Positions 63,589 through 64,000 of a stretch of DNA of 64,000 bases are shown here, in pieces. The DNA is from Burkholderia pyrrocinia (GTDB lineage Bacteria > Pseudomonadota > Gammaproteobacteria > Burkholderiales > Burkholderiaceae): the NCBI RefSeq assembly GCF_001028665.1, contig NZ_CP011504.1, positions 2,604,001 through 2,668,000 of the forward strand, read 5' to 3'. The position numbers and the translations under genes were made by a program. The notes under the pieces are model-generated. The model did no database searches, was not told the origin of the DNA, and saw only the letters and a program-made list of their open reading frames with translations. Positions within the stretch are counted from its first letter, which is position 1. Each line of letters starts with the position of its first letter.

Positions 63589-64000
63589 TCACGCGGCGCC
63601 CGGCGCGCGGCCGGCCTTGACCGCATCGAGCGCGGCCGTGCCGTAGAGCTGCGCGATCGTGTCGTCGACGCGCGGGTTCGTGCGCAATTCGTGGCCGCCG
63701 TCGACTGCGAAGCTCTGGCCGGTCATCCAGCCCGATTCGGGGCCTGCGAGATAGCGCACCGCATGCGCGATCGCTTGCGGTTCGCCGAGCGTGCCGAGCG
63801 GAATCTGTTCGAGAAAGCTGTCGACGAGCGCGCGGTTGTCGAACATCGGCGCGGTCGCTTCGGAGCGCGTGAGGCCCGGGCGCACCGCGTTCACGCGGAT
63901 CTTCGCGCCGGCCAGCTCCTCGGCCGCGCCGCGCACGAGCGCTTCGAGCGCGGCCTTCGCGGTGCAGTACGCGGACAGCCAGCGGAAATTGATCCGCGCG
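63589..64000 (-). CDS. Short-chain dehydrogenase/reductase, cut by the window end
   Basis: The C-terminal 136 residues are present: YCTAKAALEAL (active-site Tyr and Lys), VRPGLTRSEATAPMF and GWMTGQSFAVDGGHEL, which closes the SDR fold, then a 30-residue tail ending KAGRAPGAA. The start lies beyond 64000. Its stop is 41 bp before the next gene's start, so it leads that minus-strand operon. Confidence 0.85.
   Translation of the reverse strand, partial: ARINFRWLSAYCTAKAALEALVRGAAEELAGAKIRVNAVRPGLTRSEATAPMFDNRALVDSFLEQIPLGTLGEPQAIAHAVRYLAGPESGWMTGQSFAVDGGHELRTNPRVDDTIAQLYGTAALDAVKAGRAPGAA

Overview
The window is high-GC DNA (only one stretch, about 51.2-53.7 kb, is clearly AT-richer). Its families and codon use fit a Burkholderia of the cepacia-complex type, probably a secondary replicon. 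That assignment rests on family recognition, not on a search. The dominant theme is steroid (sterol or bile-acid type) catabolism.

0-16.3 kb, plus strand: one tightly packed cluster, many genes overlapping by ATGA. It reads as the ring C/D degradation module known from the actinobacterial KstR2 regulon and from Comamonas: an IpdC-like flavoenzyme, an EchA20-like crotonase, two adjacent acyl-CoA dehydrogenase pairs, a FadA6-like thiolase, an Rv3548c-like SDR, an IpdF-like SDR, a MaoC hydratase and a second thiolase. It ends with a Ycf48-like protein, an MMPL/RND transporter and a KshA-like Rieske oxygenase.

16.3-23 kb: a cold-shock protein and a second IF-1, then an alpha/beta hydrolase, a phosphoesterase, a lipase-like lipoprotein and a LysR regulator.

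23-34 kb: a minus-strand operon with the meta-cleavage tail (TesE/F/G type: hydratase, acetaldehyde dehydrogenase, aldolase), DUF1329, DUF1302 and an SDR. Divergent from it are a TesD-type C-C hydrolase, another SDR, EtfBA and a gamma-carbonic-anhydrase-like protein. TesD, E, F and G finish the opened A ring; EtfBA would take electrons from the acyl-CoA dehydrogenases; DUF1302/DUF1329 with the MMPL protein are the likely envelope part.

34-42.7 kb: small membrane proteins, a Cys-rich DUF1326/DUF2182 pair, a collagen-like lipoprotein with 9/18-bp repeats, Lrp/LysE, an HSL-type hydrolase with a TetR regulator and a clear operator, and an AraC regulator.

42.9-46.6 kb: a compact operon of unknown pathway (two small ferredoxin-fold-like proteins, an MDR oxidoreductase, two SDRs). 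46.6-49.3 kb: a PLP dehydratase, a DauR-like regulator and a YbaK-type deacylase. 49.8-50.9 kb: three DsrE-like genes. 51.3-53.5 kb: two secreted proteins in AT-richer DNA, one with lysozyme-like motifs.

53.9-64 kb: an EthD protein, two divergent SnoaL/NTF2-fold proteins (one keeping the residue pattern of the bile-acid 7alpha-dehydratase BaiE), three SDRs, GTP-type PEP carboxykinase, an NmrA/epimerase-type protein and three more SDRs, the last cut by the window end. Twelve classical SDRs in 64 kb, several resembling hydroxysteroid dehydrogenases, plus the BaiE-like protein suggest that the island handles hydroxylated steroids such as bile acids. No A/B-ring opening oxygenases (TesB, HsaAB), KstD or FadD3 lie inside the window.
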